From an uncultured SAR86 cluster bacterium (GTDB taxonomy: Bacteria; Pseudomonadota; Gammaproteobacteria; Magnimaribacterales; D2472), in NCBI GenBank assembly GCA_902623685.1, contig CACNUQ010000010.1, forward strand, positions 1 to 40,668: DNA of 40,668 nucleotides, in the 5' to 3' direction. The notes beneath the pieces are model-generated. The model was not told the origin of the DNA. It saw only the letters and a program-made list of their open reading frames with translations, and ran no database searches. Of this stretch, positions 1 through 7,867 are shown in pieces (positions within the stretch are counted from its first letter, which is position 1; each line of letters starts with the position of its first letter). Made by a program: the position numbers and the translations under genes.

Positions 1-351
1 AATTTAATAAGCTTTCAAAGAGATTTGGCCAGTAATCAAGGGTTAGTTGCAGATGGCAGGGATATGGGCACTGTTGTATTTCCTGATGCAGGAACTAAGA
101 TTTTTTTAGTGGCTGATGCTGAAGAGAGGGCTAAGAGGAGGTTTCTAGAGTTGCAGAATGCTGGTCAAGAAGTTAATATGCGCGATCTGATTGAGGATAT
201 TAGATTACGAGATGAGGCAGATAAGGTAAGAGAAATATCTCCTTTGATACCAGCAGATGATTCAGTTGAAGTGAATTCATCAAATCTCACTCCTCAAGAA
301 GTATTGAAAATAGTTTTAGAAATTTATAAAGAGAAAATCAAGGAAGTATAA
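1..351 (+). CDS. cmk: Cytidylate kinase, 3' part (start lies left of the window)
   Basis: C-terminal part of CMP/dCMP kinase, which phosphorylates CMP and dCMP with ATP in the cytoplasm. The frame is open to base 1, so the gene is cut by the window edge; the TTG at 25 is internal. The visible part begins with [10 protein letters not shown] and carries the family signature [12 protein letters not shown], followed by the LID-like segment with ERAKRRF and the RDEADK stretch typical of the C-terminal helix region. It ends 5 nt before rpsA, the usual cmk-rpsA pair of gammaproteobacteria, so the two are probably co-transcribed. Identity is secure; only completeness is limited by the edge. Confidence 0.95.
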   Translation, partial: NLISFQRDLASNQGLVADGRDMGTVVFPDAGTKIFLVADAEERAKRRFLELQNAGQEVNMRDLIEDIRLRDEADKVREISPLIPADDSVEVNSSNLTPQEVLKIVLEIYKEKIKEV

Positions 352-356
352 ATAAT

Positions 357-1664
357 ATGTCAGAAAGTTTTGCTGCAATGCTAGATGAAAGTCTAAGCAC
401 ACTTGAAATGCAACCAGGCTCAATAGTCACAGGAGTTGTGTTAGATGTTGATAAGGAATGGGTGACAGTCCACGTAGGATTGAAGTCTGAGGGAATCATT
501 TCTTTAGATGAGTTTAGGAATAATGATGGTTCCGTTCAAATCGAATCTGGAGATGAAGTCCAAGTCGCTTTAGAGGCTGTTGAAGATGGCTATGGAGAAA
601 CAAGAATTTCTCGAGAAAAGGCAAGAAAAATTGCTACTTGGAAAAAGCTAGAAGAGGCCTTGGAGACAGGAGAATTTGTTGAGGGCAAAGTTTTAACAAG
701 GGTTAAGGGTGGTTTTTCTGTTGAAGTAGATGTTGTTAAAGCATTCTTACCTGGATCGCTAGTAGATATTAGACCCGTAAAAGAAGCTCCAGAGCTTGAG
801 AATACTGTTCAAGAATTTAAAGTTATTAAACTTGACTATAAAAGGAATAACGTTGTTCTCTCAAGAAAAGCTGTATTGGAGAAAATCAATTCTGCTGAAA
901 AAGTCGAGTTATTAAAAAATCTCGACGAAGGTCAAATTGTAAAAGGGATAGTAAAAAATCTTACTGATTATGGAGCTTTTGTTGATTTAGGCGGCTTAGA
1001 TGGCCTTTTGCACATAACTGATATCTCATGGTCAAGGGTCACCAATCCATCCGAGGTTCTAAGTCTTGGACAAGAAATTGATGTAAAAATATTAAGCTTT
1101 GATAAAGAAAAACTTAGAGTTTCACTAGGTTTAAAGCAAATTCAAAATGATCCTTGGGAATCAATTGAAGGGAAATACTCTGTCGGTGGAGTTTATGAAG
1201 CCATAGTTTCAAATCTAACTGATTATGGATGTTTTGCTGAACTTGAGCAAGGCGTTGAGGGCTTAATTCATCTATCAGAGCTTGATTGGACTAATAAAAA
1301 CATCCATCCCTCAAAAGTTGTTGATTTAGAAGAAAAAATTAAGGTCATGGTTTTAGAAATTGACCATGATAAGAGAAGAATTTCGCTTGGCCTAAAACAG
1401 ACTAAGCCAAATCCTTGGACAGAGTTTGCTAATAAATATGGACTGGGTGATCCTGTTGAAGGTAATATCAAATCCATAACTGATTTTGGTATTTTTGTTG
1501 GCTTAGAGGGTGATATAGATGGTCTAATCCATCTTTCTGATATTACCGAGGATGAAAATCCCTCCGAAGCAATGCAGAATTTTAAGAAAGGTGACAAGCT
1601 TTCTTGCATCATTTTTGGAATAGATGCCGAAAGAGAAAGAATATCTCTAAAGCTTAGCGCTTAA
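357..1664 (+). CDS. rpsA: 30S ribosomal protein S1, five-domain form
   Basis: Ribosomal protein S1, which binds mRNA and helps load it on the 30S subunit. Five S1 OB-fold repeats can be seen, at about residues 18-86, 104-172, 189-258, 275-345 and 360-433; the last three carry the classic core ([27 protein letters not shown], each followed by GLIH/GLLH). The protein is 435 aa and stops right after repeat five, whereas the usual gammaproteobacterial S1 is about 557 aa with six repeats. No continuation of a sixth repeat is seen after the stop, where tRNA-Leu follows at 1708. The first two repeats are divergent, as expected for the ribosome-docking domains. ihfB, the usual downstream neighbour, is not here but at 6895. 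Confidence 0.97.
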   Translation: MSESFAAMLDESLSTLEMQPGSIVTGVVLDVDKEWVTVHVGLKSEGIISLDEFRNNDGSVQIESGDEVQVALEAVEDGYGETRISREKARKIATWKKLEEALETGEFVEGKVLTRVKGGFSVEVDVVKAFLPGSLVDIRPVKEAPELENTVQEFKVIKLDYKRNNVVLSRKAVLEKINSAEKVELLKNLDEGQIVKGIVKNLTDYGAFVDLGGLDGLLHITDISWSRVTNPSEVLSLGQEIDVKILSFDKEKLRVSLGLKQIQNDPWESIEGKYSVGGVYEAIVSNLTDYGCFAELEQGVEGLIHLSELDWTNKNIHPSKVVDLEEKIKVMVLEIDHDKRRISLGLKQTKPNPWTEFANKYGLGDPVEGNIKSITDFGIFVGLEGDIDGLIHLSDITEDENPSEAMQNFKKGDKLSCIIFGIDAERERISLKLSA

Positions 1665-1707
1665 ATTTTTCAACATACTGGAATCAAGAATATTGAAAAA
1701 ACTAATT

Positions 1708-1794
1708 GCCCAGGTGGTGGAATTGGTAGACACAAGGGACTTAAAATCCCTCGAAGGCAACTTCGTGCCGGTTCAAGTCCGGCTCTGGGCACCA
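1708..1794 (+). tRNA. tRNA-Leu(UAA)
   Basis: An 87-nt class II tRNA. The acceptor strand GCCCAGG pairs with the 3' strand TCTGGGC with one G-U pair, the discriminator is A, and CCA is encoded. The anticodon stem AGGGA/TCCCT encloses loop CTTAAAA, which gives anticodon TAA at 1742-1744. The long variable arm and the GGTTCAAGTCC T-arm are present. It starts 43 nt after rpsA and ends 16 nt before the pdxH-like gene, so it may be cut out of an rpsA-tRNA-pdxH transcript. Confidence 0.97.
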
Positions 1795-1810
1795 TTTCAT
1801 TTAAACACTC

Positions 1811-2410
1811 ATGATTAAATTTATTAATCCGAGCACTGAAAAACCATATATTCATTTTCAAACTCTTTATCATAAAGCGCTTGCAAATGACCAAAGAGGA
1901 ATAGAAGCAATTTCTGTCTCATCATATAACCAAAAAATGAATGAAGTTGAAGCAAGATATGTGAATCTAAAATATATAGATGATAATGAATGGATATTTT
2001 TTTCAAATTATGATTCTCCTAAAGCTCAACAATTTAAAGCCCATAACCAAGTATCTGTTTTAATTTTCTGGCCAAGCATTAATACTCAAATAAGAATAAA
2101 AGCTTTAATTTCTAAAACATCTATAGAGTTTTCTGATGAGCATTTTAAAGGAAGGTCTAAAGAAAAGAATGCGTTGGCTATAAGTTCCAAGCAGTCTCAG
2201 ACCATTAATTCATATGATGAAGTTGAGAAAAATTTTCATGAAACTTTAAAAACTTTGACTTCAGATACAGTAAGACCTGATTTCTGGGGCGGCTTCTCAT
2301 TTGTCCCTTATTATTTTGAGTTTTGGCAAGGTCATAAAAATCGTTTAAATAAAAGATATGTCTTTGAACAAAAAGATGGCAAATGGGAGGAGCGGTTTCT
2401 TCAACCCTAA
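1811..2410 (+). CDS. pdxH: Pyridoxamine 5'-phosphate oxidase family protein
   Basis: Probably the FMN enzyme that oxidises pyridoxine/pyridoxamine 5'-phosphate to PLP. It is 199 aa (E. coli PdxH is 218), a split-barrel flavoprotein. Family landmarks are EARYVNLKYID and SPKAQQF in the FMN-binding half, SSKQSQTI in the middle, and the C-terminal signature RPDFWGGFSFVPYYFEFWQG followed by NRLNKR. The usual motif is RLHDR; the active-site His (E. coli His199) is Asn180 here, while the Arg (E. coli Arg197) is kept as Arg178. The start ATG is 16 nt after tRNA-Leu and no clear Shine-Dalgarno is seen. A related PdxH-like oxidase with altered substrate is the main alternative. Confidence 0.85.
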   Translation: MIKFINPSTEKPYIHFQTLYHKALANDQRGIEAISVSSYNQKMNEVEARYVNLKYIDDNEWIFFSNYDSPKAQQFKAHNQVSVLIFWPSINTQIRIKALISKTSIEFSDEHFKGRSKEKNALAISSKQSQTINSYDEVEKNFHETLKTLTSDTVRPDFWGGFSFVPYYFEFWQGHKNRLNKRYVFEQKDGKWEERFLQP

Positions 2411-2539
2411 GGCTGTTTTCTTTTGGTGAATAATGCTTTAAAATCCATCTCAATGTTAAATCACTTAACAATTCAATTTTTTAACCAAAGTTACTTTGTT
2501 TAATATCTCTCTCATTTTGTAAGGTTTATAGTTATCGCT

Positions 2540-3061
2540 TTGAAAAAAAAATCTACGACACCTATAAATAACAAAATCTATGCAAAAGAGGTCATGTTAA
2601 TTGGTTCTGATGGAGAAAAAATTGGATTACTCGCCATTGATAAGGCCTTAGATGAGGCGCAGAAAAAAAGTCTTGATTTAGTGCAAGTCTCATCATCTGA
2701 TTCTCAGCCAGTGGTCTGCAAGCTTTTAGATTTTGGTAAATTCCAATTTGAAAAGAAAAAAAGTTCTGGGGGAACAAAAAAACCAAAAAAGCAATCTTTA
2801 AAAGAGATTAAATTCCGTCCAACCACTGACACCGGTGATTACAATATTAAATTAAAAAAGATAAAAAGCTTTATTAATGATGGAGATAAGACTAAAATCA
2901 GCGTTCGATTTAGAGGTAGAGAGATTTTAAATAGTAATTTAGGTCTTGATCTTCTGAATCGATTGAGAGATGACCTCCAAGACATTGCTCAGGTTGATCA
3001 AGAGCCATCTCTTGAAGGTAGGCAACTGTTGATGGTTCTCTCGCAAATAAGAAAAAAATAA
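2540..3061 (+). CDS. infC: Translation initiation factor IF-3
   Basis: IF-3 binds the 30S subunit, keeps subunits apart and checks start-codon choice. The N-domain aligns from [19 protein letters not shown] through [16 protein letters not shown], and the C-domain contains [17 protein letters not shown] and the RFRGRE motif. No ATG fits the N terminus. TTG at 2540 is the conservative start, but ATC at 2534 is 9 nt downstream of an AAGG at 2521-2524 and would be a rare IF3-sensitive start like the AUU of E. coli infC. It heads the infC-rpmI-rplT-pheS-pheT-ihfA run, with only 2 nt to rpmI. Identity is certain; the start is not. Confidence 0.97.
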   Translation: MKKKSTTPINNKIYAKEVMLIGSDGEKIGLLAIDKALDEAQKKSLDLVQVSSSDSQPVVCKLLDFGKFQFEKKKSSGGTKKPKKQSLKEIKFRPTTDTGDYNIKLKKIKSFINDGDKTKISVRFRGREILNSNLGLDLLNRLRDDLQDIAQVDQEPSLEGRQLLMVLSQIRKK

Positions 3062-3063
3062 TT

Positions 3064-3261
3064 ATGGGCTATAAATTAAAAACACATTCAAGTGCAAAAA
3101 AGCGTTTTAAGGCTACTGGTAGTGGTTTAAAGAGAAGAAGTGCTTCTCGTGCTCATATTTTGACTAAGCAAACTACTAAAAGGAAACGTCACAATCGTGG
3201 AATGATTAAGATGGCTGATGAGACAAAAAAAATAGCACAAAAACTTCTATATAACATTTAA
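3064..3261 (+). CDS. rpmI: 50S ribosomal protein L35
   Basis: Small, very basic protein of the large ribosomal subunit, 65 aa, the normal family length. It begins with the L35 signature [18 protein letters not shown] and has the conserved central and C-terminal basic stretch TKRKRHNRG. It lies 2 nt after infC and 5 nt before rplT. In enterics this operon is controlled by L20 binding to its mRNA; no such leader structure was identified by eye here. Confidence 0.98.
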   Translation: MGYKLKTHSSAKKRFKATGSGLKRRSASRAHILTKQTTKRKRHNRGMIKMADETKKIAQKLLYNI

Positions 3262-3266
3262 ATATC

Positions 3267-3614
3267 ATGCCAAGAGTAACTAAAGCACTAGCTGCAAAAG
3301 CAAAACATAAGAAAGTTCTTAAATCCACTAAGGGACATTACGGTGCTAGAAGTAGATTATTTAGAACTGCCAAACAATCTAATATAAAAGCTCTTCAGTA
3401 CGCTTTTAGAGATAGAAGAAATAAGAAGCGAACTTTCCGATCATTATGGATTTCAAGAATTTCTGCTGCATTAATTCCATCGGAAGTTTCCTACAGTAGA
3501 TTCATCGACCAACTCTCAAAGGCAAATATAAAATTAGACAGAAAATCACTAGCAGGAATTGCATTTTCTGATCCTGACACTTTTAAGAAAATCGTAGAAA
3601 AAGTAAGGGTATAA
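3267..3614 (+). CDS. rplT: 50S ribosomal protein L20
   Basis: L20 is an early-assembly protein of the 50S subunit that binds 23S rRNA, and in enterics it represses its own operon. At 115 aa it has normal length. The long basic N-terminal tail has the signature KHKKVLKSTKGHYGARSRL, followed by RDRRNKKRTFRSLWISRI and the globular C-terminal part ending SDPDTFKKIVEKVRV. It is 7 nt upstream of pheS, which leaves no room for the pheM leader peptide/attenuator that separates rplT and pheS in E. coli. Confidence 0.98.
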   Translation: MPRVTKALAAKAKHKKVLKSTKGHYGARSRLFRTAKQSNIKALQYAFRDRRNKKRTFRSLWISRISAALIPSEVSYSRFIDQLSKANIKLDRKSLAGIAFSDPDTFKKIVEKVRV

Positions 3615-3621
3615 TGTTCAC

Positions 3622-4605
3622 ATGCAAATCCCTCAGGATTTAATTGAAACAGCCGCTCTTAAATTAAAATCCATTCAATCAGAGGCTGAATTTTTTCAAC
3701 TGAGAGCAAAGTTTCTTGGTAAGAAATCCTTTGTTGCTTCTTCATTCTCTAAGCTGAGGGGTCTCAAATCAGACGAAAAAGTCATTGCTGCAAAAGAACT
3801 CAATATACTCAAAAATAACTTAATTAAATTATTTGAGACTGCTCTTGCAGATTTTGAAGGTAAAAATGATTCCGTGCAATTAGATGTTACACTTCCACCA
3901 GATCCATTTAATGTAGGCTCTGAGCACCCAATAACAAAAATTTCACAAAAGATTGTTAGATACTTTACTCCTTTAAATTACCAAATTTTTTCTGGTAATG
4001 AGATTGAGACAGATTTTTATAATTTTGAAGCATTAAATTTTCCTGAGAACCATCCTGCAAGACAAATGCATGATACTTTTTACCTTAACTCTAACAGCAA
4101 ATCAGAGTTTTTATTAAGAACACATACCTCAAATACCCAAGTCCATGCTATGTTATCGGAGGATTTACCCTTGTATATGTTGTCTCCTGGGAGAGTCTTT
4201 AGATGTGACTCCGATACTACTCATCTCCCAATGTTTACCCAAATTGAAGGTTTGGTTGTAGATGAGGGAGTGACATTTGGAGATTTAAAAGGAATCTTGA
4301 TTGACTTCATAGAACACTTCTTTAATGAAAAAATGGAAGTTAGGTTTAGACCTTCCTATTTTCCTTTTACAGAACCTTCTGCAGAAGTAGATATAAAATT
4401 TGGAAACAAGGGATGGCTAGAAATTTTAGGTTGCGGTATGGTCCATCCTAAAGTGCTAGAGGGTTGCAATATTAACATTAAAAAATATCGTGGTTTTGCC
4501 TTCGGTATGGGAGTTGAGCGCTTGGCTATGCTTTACTATGGCGTCACAGATATCAGAGAGTTTTACTCTTCAAATTTAGATTTCTTAAATCAATTTTATT
4601 CATGA
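3622..4605 (+). CDS. pheS: Phenylalanine--tRNA ligase alpha subunit
   Basis: Catalytic alpha subunit of the heterotetrameric PheRS, which charges tRNA-Phe in the cytoplasm. At 327 aa it matches E. coli PheS. The N-terminal coiled-coil arm (about residues 1-85) is present, then the class II core: HPARQMHDTFYL, LLRTHTSNTQV (motif 2 region) and GFAFGMGVERLAMLYYG (motif 3). The ATG at 3622 is preceded by AAGGG at 3605-3609. The stop overlaps the start of pheT (ATGA), so the subunits are translationally coupled. Confidence 0.98.
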   Translation: MQIPQDLIETAALKLKSIQSEAEFFQLRAKFLGKKSFVASSFSKLRGLKSDEKVIAAKELNILKNNLIKLFETALADFEGKNDSVQLDVTLPPDPFNVGSEHPITKISQKIVRYFTPLNYQIFSGNEIETDFYNFEALNFPENHPARQMHDTFYLNSNSKSEFLLRTHTSNTQVHAMLSEDLPLYMLSPGRVFRCDSDTTHLPMFTQIEGLVVDEGVTFGDLKGILIDFIEHFFNEKMEVRFRPSYFPFTEPSAEVDIKFGNKGWLEILGCGMVHPKVLEGCNINIKKYRGFAFGMGVERLAMLYYGVTDIREFYSSNLDFLNQFYS

Positions 4606-6617
4606 AAATTCAATATTCATATTTGCAGAATTTTCTTCACACGAAGCTTAGCCAAAAAAAACTTGTCGATGTATTTAATCAAGTTGGCTTTGAGTGTGAT
4701 ATTGAGGGAGATTTAATAGAATTCGATATAACTCCAAATCGAGGAGATGTATTATCACTCAGGGGTTTGGAGAGAGAGTTTTCTGCTTATCAAGTTAAAA
4801 AATCCAAAAACTCTCTAGAAACTTTTAAATTAAAACTTAATAAAGATAACAAAATCATTAATCAAATTGATCAGTCTGGTTGCGGGAATTATCACTTGCT
4901 CCTAATTGAGGGTCTGAGAAAAATAAAAAATTTAGATGCAAAAAAGCAAAGTTTTATAGAATCAGCTGGCATACCTTTAATTCATCCATTGGTTGATTTG
5001 GGTAATTATGTGATGTTAGAGATTGGTGCCCCTATGCATGTATTTGATTTGGATAAATTGGAGCTGCCTATTAATGTTAAATTTCCCTCATCAAATAAAA
5101 ATCCTGTGGAGGTTATAGGGGGTGATACAAAAGATGTCCAATCTTCCACCTTAACAATTCAAGATCAATCTGGCATTCAAGCTATTGCTGGCATAATTGG
5201 AAGTGAAAAATCTGCAGTTTCTTTAAATACAATTAACATAGCTGTTGAGGCAGCTTTTTTTAAACCTGAAACGATTGTAAATCAAGCAAGAAAATATGGG
5301 CTTGCTACCGATGCTTCACATCGCTTTGAAAGAGGTGTAGACCCAGAAATACAGCAATTAGCTTTGGAAAGATATGTATGTCTTTTAAATGAAATAGCTA
5401 TTTATGATTTAGCTGAACTCTATCGTTCACTAACTGAAAAAACTCAAAAGAAAAATGTACAACTTAGCATAGAGAGATTTAACAATTTTTCTGGCCTTAA
5501 TATGAATGCGAACCAAGCAATTCTTATATTAAGTAATTTAGGCTTTGAAATTGCGGCCAAGGGTTCAAAAAGACTTCTGTTAAATGTACCCAGTCACAGA
5601 TTTGATATTTCTCTAGAGGAAGATTTATATGAGGAATTATTGAGATGTTATGGCTATGATAATATTCCTATATCGAAACCTAAGGCTGGACCAATCATAA
5701 AAAATAAAGAGGATAATGCATTAGAAAATCTTAGAATTGGATTTGTTCATGCAGGCTTTAAAGAACTTATGCATATGCCATTTGTTTCAAGAGAATCTTT
5801 CCAGCAATTAAATTCTGAGGAATGGACAGCGGCAGAATTGCAAAATCCTATCAATGAAAATGAACCATGTCTCAGAGGAAGTCTTTTTAAGTCATTATTT
5901 AGTGCGATAAATAATAATGTAAAAAAGGGATACTCATCTATAAAAGTTTTTGAAGCGGGCAATGTATTTAAAAAAGAAAAAAGAGGTTTTACTCAATCCT
6001 TACATTTATCGGGGATTACCTATCATCATGAGCCCAATCAAACCTGGAGCAAGAAACAATTTACATATGACTTCTTTTCAATAAAGGCCGAAATTTTGAA
6101 GTTATTACAAACATTAGGCATGCATAATGCTGAGTTTAAAAAAGCTAGCTTTGTTTCCCCATTTAGTGACAATGTACTGGATATATTTCAGGGCAAAGAG
6201 AAAATTGGAGTGATTGGTGAAATAGATCTATCTATTACAGATAAGCTAATTAAGAAACCAGCTTTTGGATTTGAAATCTATCCTGAAAAAATATCACTAT
6301 CTTCTAAGAATCCTAAAATTAAAAAGACAAGCAAGTTCCCATCATCAGCTAGGGACATAAATATTGTTTTAAAAAAATCTATTACTTTTCAGGAGGTTGA
6401 AAGCTTAATTTCTAAAAAAGCAATAAAGCACTTAACTTCATTCAAGCTTATTAATACCTTTGAAGGAAAGGATATTTCAAAGGGTTCTGTTAGCATGACA
6501 TTAAGATTTATTTTCCAAAGTAATACTAAATCTTTATTAGAGTCTGAGATTAATGGTTCAATCCAAATGATATTGAAGTTATTTGAAGAAAGATTGAATG
6601 CTAAAATAAGGTCATGA
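4602..6617 (+). CDS. pheT: Phenylalanine--tRNA ligase beta subunit lacking the OB-fold tRNA-binding domain
   Basis: Structural and editing subunit of PheRS. It is 671 aa against about 795 in E. coli. Residues 1-32 match the usual N terminus, but GFECDIEGDLIEFDITPNRGD then jumps straight to the B1 core, so the inserted EMAP-like OB domain (about residues 40-148 in E. coli) is absent. The B3/B4 editing region, B5 (FDISLEEDLYEELLRCYGY) and the C-terminal anticodon-binding domain (KFPSSARDINIV to the end) are all present. No frameshift is needed: the frame is continuous and the start overlaps pheS by 4 nt. The stop overlaps ihfA (ATGA). Confidence 0.96.
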   Translation: MKIQYSYLQNFLHTKLSQKKLVDVFNQVGFECDIEGDLIEFDITPNRGDVLSLRGLEREFSAYQVKKSKNSLETFKLKLNKDNKIINQIDQSGCGNYHLLLIEGLRKIKNLDAKKQSFIESAGIPLIHPLVDLGNYVMLEIGAPMHVFDLDKLELPINVKFPSSNKNPVEVIGGDTKDVQSSTLTIQDQSGIQAIAGIIGSEKSAVSLNTINIAVEAAFFKPETIVNQARKYGLATDASHRFERGVDPEIQQLALERYVCLLNEIAIYDLAELYRSLTEKTQKKNVQLSIERFNNFSGLNMNANQAILILSNLGFEIAAKGSKRLLLNVPSHRFDISLEEDLYEELLRCYGYDNIPISKPKAGPIIKNKEDNALENLRIGFVHAGFKELMHMPFVSRESFQQLNSEEWTAAELQNPINENEPCLRGSLFKSLFSAINNNVKKGYSSIKVFEAGNVFKKEKRGFTQSLHLSGITYHHEPNQTWSKKQFTYDFFSIKAEILKLLQTLGMHNAEFKKASFVSPFSDNVLDIFQGKEKIGVIGEIDLSITDKLIKKPAFGFEIYPEKISLSSKNPKIKKTSKFPSSARDINIVLKKSITFQEVESLISKKAIKHLTSFKLINTFEGKDISKGSVSMTLRFIFQSNTKSLLESEINGSIQMILKLFEERLNAKIRS

Positions 6618-6892
6618 ATTTGACCAAAAAGCATCTAAGCGTAATATTAAAAAAAGAATTAAAACTTTCGGTTGAAATCTCTGATTCTTTAGTAGATGAA
6701 TTTTTTCAAGCCATTAAAATGACTTTAAGATCAAAAAAAAATCTGAAGCTTTCCGGATTTGGCTCATTTGAAACATATTCAACAAAAGAAAGAATGGGCA
6801 GAAATCCAAAGAGTATGAAAAATTACAGAATTCCATCTCAAAATAAGGTTCGTTTTAGCCCAACTTCAAAAGCTAAGTATTTTTTAAACTAA
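6614..6892 (+). CDS. ihfA: Integration host factor alpha subunit
   Basis: DNA-bending nucleoid protein that pairs with IhfB. 92 aa. IHF-alpha features are the N-terminal MNLTKKHLS, the core KLSGFGSFE and the DNA-inserting beta-arm motif MGRNPKS, with the intercalating Pro. Its position straight after pheT (4-nt overlap) is the standard gammaproteobacterial location of ihfA, which supports alpha rather than beta or HU. It is followed after 2 nt by ihfB. Confidence 0.93.
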   Translation: MNLTKKHLSVILKKELKLSVEISDSLVDEFFQAIKMTLRSKKNLKLSGFGSFETYSTKERMGRNPKSMKNYRIPSQNKVRFSPTSKAKYFLN

Positions 6893-6894
6893 AC

Positions 6895-7191
6895 ATGAAG
6901 AAGCAAGTTCAAAATTTTAATAAATCTGATTTAACAATCCATTTATCTAGAAAATTTCCATCTTTAAAAGATGAAATAATTATTGAAGGAATTGATTTGA
7001 TGCTTCAAGAAATAATCAATACTGTAGCATTAGATAACAGGGTTGAGATAAGAGGCTTTGGTTCATTTTCAAAAAAAACAATCAGACCAAGAAGATTTAT
7101 CAATCCTAAGACAAAAAAAGAATCTTACTTAGGTGAAACATCTATTATGCATTTCAAAGCCTCAAAAAAACTCCTTCGTTCCAATGACTGA
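6895..7191 (+). CDS. ihfB: Integration host factor beta subunit
   Basis: Partner of IhfA in the IHF heterodimer, 98 aa. The phrase RVEIRGFGSFS is the IHF-beta hallmark (RIEIRGFGSFS in E. coli) and the beta-arm tip has the NPKT motif. Tip flanks differ from the common form (RPRRFINPKTKKES instead of RTGRNPKTGD). Its usual place is right after rpsA; here it follows ihfA by 2 nt, so both subunits may be made from one mRNA. The 3' end overlaps pyrF by 8 nt. Confidence 0.88.
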   Translation: MKKQVQNFNKSDLTIHLSRKFPSLKDEIIIEGIDLMLQEIINTVALDNRVEIRGFGSFSKKTIRPRRFINPKTKKESYLGETSIMHFKASKKLLRSND

Positions 7192-7867
7192 TCCAAGAAT
7201 CATTGTAGCAATTGATACATTTGATCTTTTGAAGGCTGATGCAATTTTAGATCAACTTAATCCAGATCTTTGTAAAATTAAAATAGGAAGTATTGCTTTC
7301 AATTCGCTGGGAAAATCATTTCTGATGAAAGCATCTTTGCGTGGTTTTAAAATTTTTTTAGATTTAAAATTGCATGATATACCAACCACTGTTCATGAAA
7401 CAATTTTAGGTTTTCATGATTGCCCAATTGACATGTTGACTGTTCATTTATCTGGTGGAGAGGAGATGCTTAAGAAAGCTAGGATTGCTTGTAGATCTAT
7501 TAATGCCAAATTAATTGGAGTTTCAATACTTACAAGTTTAAAAGAGTCAGACACTTTGACTCTTTTTGATAATAATCTTGATGATCAAATAAGAAGTTTA
7601 TTTGAAATAGCTGTTAAATCGAATATAGATGGAATTGTTTGCTCTCCACTTGAACTAGGAATTTCTAATACAATTTTAGATCCTAATTTAATAAAAATTA
7701 CACCAGGAATAAGAAATACTAAAGTGGAAGATGATCAAGCAAGAACTATGAGTGCAAAAAAAGCGATTGAGAAAGGAGCCACATATTTGGTAATAGGTCG
7801 GCCAATCACCCAAGCTCAAGATATTTCAACAGCATTAAAAACATTTAGTAATTCCATTGAAAAATAG
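7184..7867 (+). CDS. pyrF: Orotidine 5'-phosphate decarboxylase
   Basis: Last step of UMP synthesis, OMP to UMP plus CO2. A TIM barrel of 227 aa. The catalytic motif FLDLKLHDIPTTV supplies the Asp-Lys-Asp charge relay, and GIVCSPLE and the late ITPGIR plus LVIGRPIT phosphate-binding segments are present. The ATG at 7184 is chosen because the protein then starts MTDPRIIVAIDT as in the family; the upstream ATG at 7133 would add 17 residues translated from inside ihfB. The lapA-lapB genes often found between ihfB and pyrF are missing. Confidence 0.95.
   Translation: MTDPRIIVAIDTFDLLKADAILDQLNPDLCKIKIGSIAFNSLGKSFLMKASLRGFKIFLDLKLHDIPTTVHETILGFHDCPIDMLTVHLSGGEEMLKKARIACRSINAKLIGVSILTSLKESDTLTLFDNNLDDQIRSLFEIAVKSNIDGIVCSPLELGISNTILDPNLIKITPGIRNTKVEDDQARTMSAKKAIEKGATYLVIGRPITQAQDISTALKTFSNSIEK

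Noticed and set aside
1268-1612. Minus-strand 114-aa frame opposite rpsA
   Set aside because: Shadow of the conserved S1 coding frame, with no start context or recognisable domain.
2486-2498. Short perfect inverted repeat CAAAGT-T-ACTTTG upstream of infC
   Set aside because: Six-base arms in AT-rich DNA are expected by chance; the loop is too small for a terminator and no regulator is known to fit.
7133-7183. Upstream ATG giving pyrF 17 extra residues
   Set aside because: The added residues come from inside ihfB and are not PyrF-like; the ATG at 7184 gives the family N terminus.
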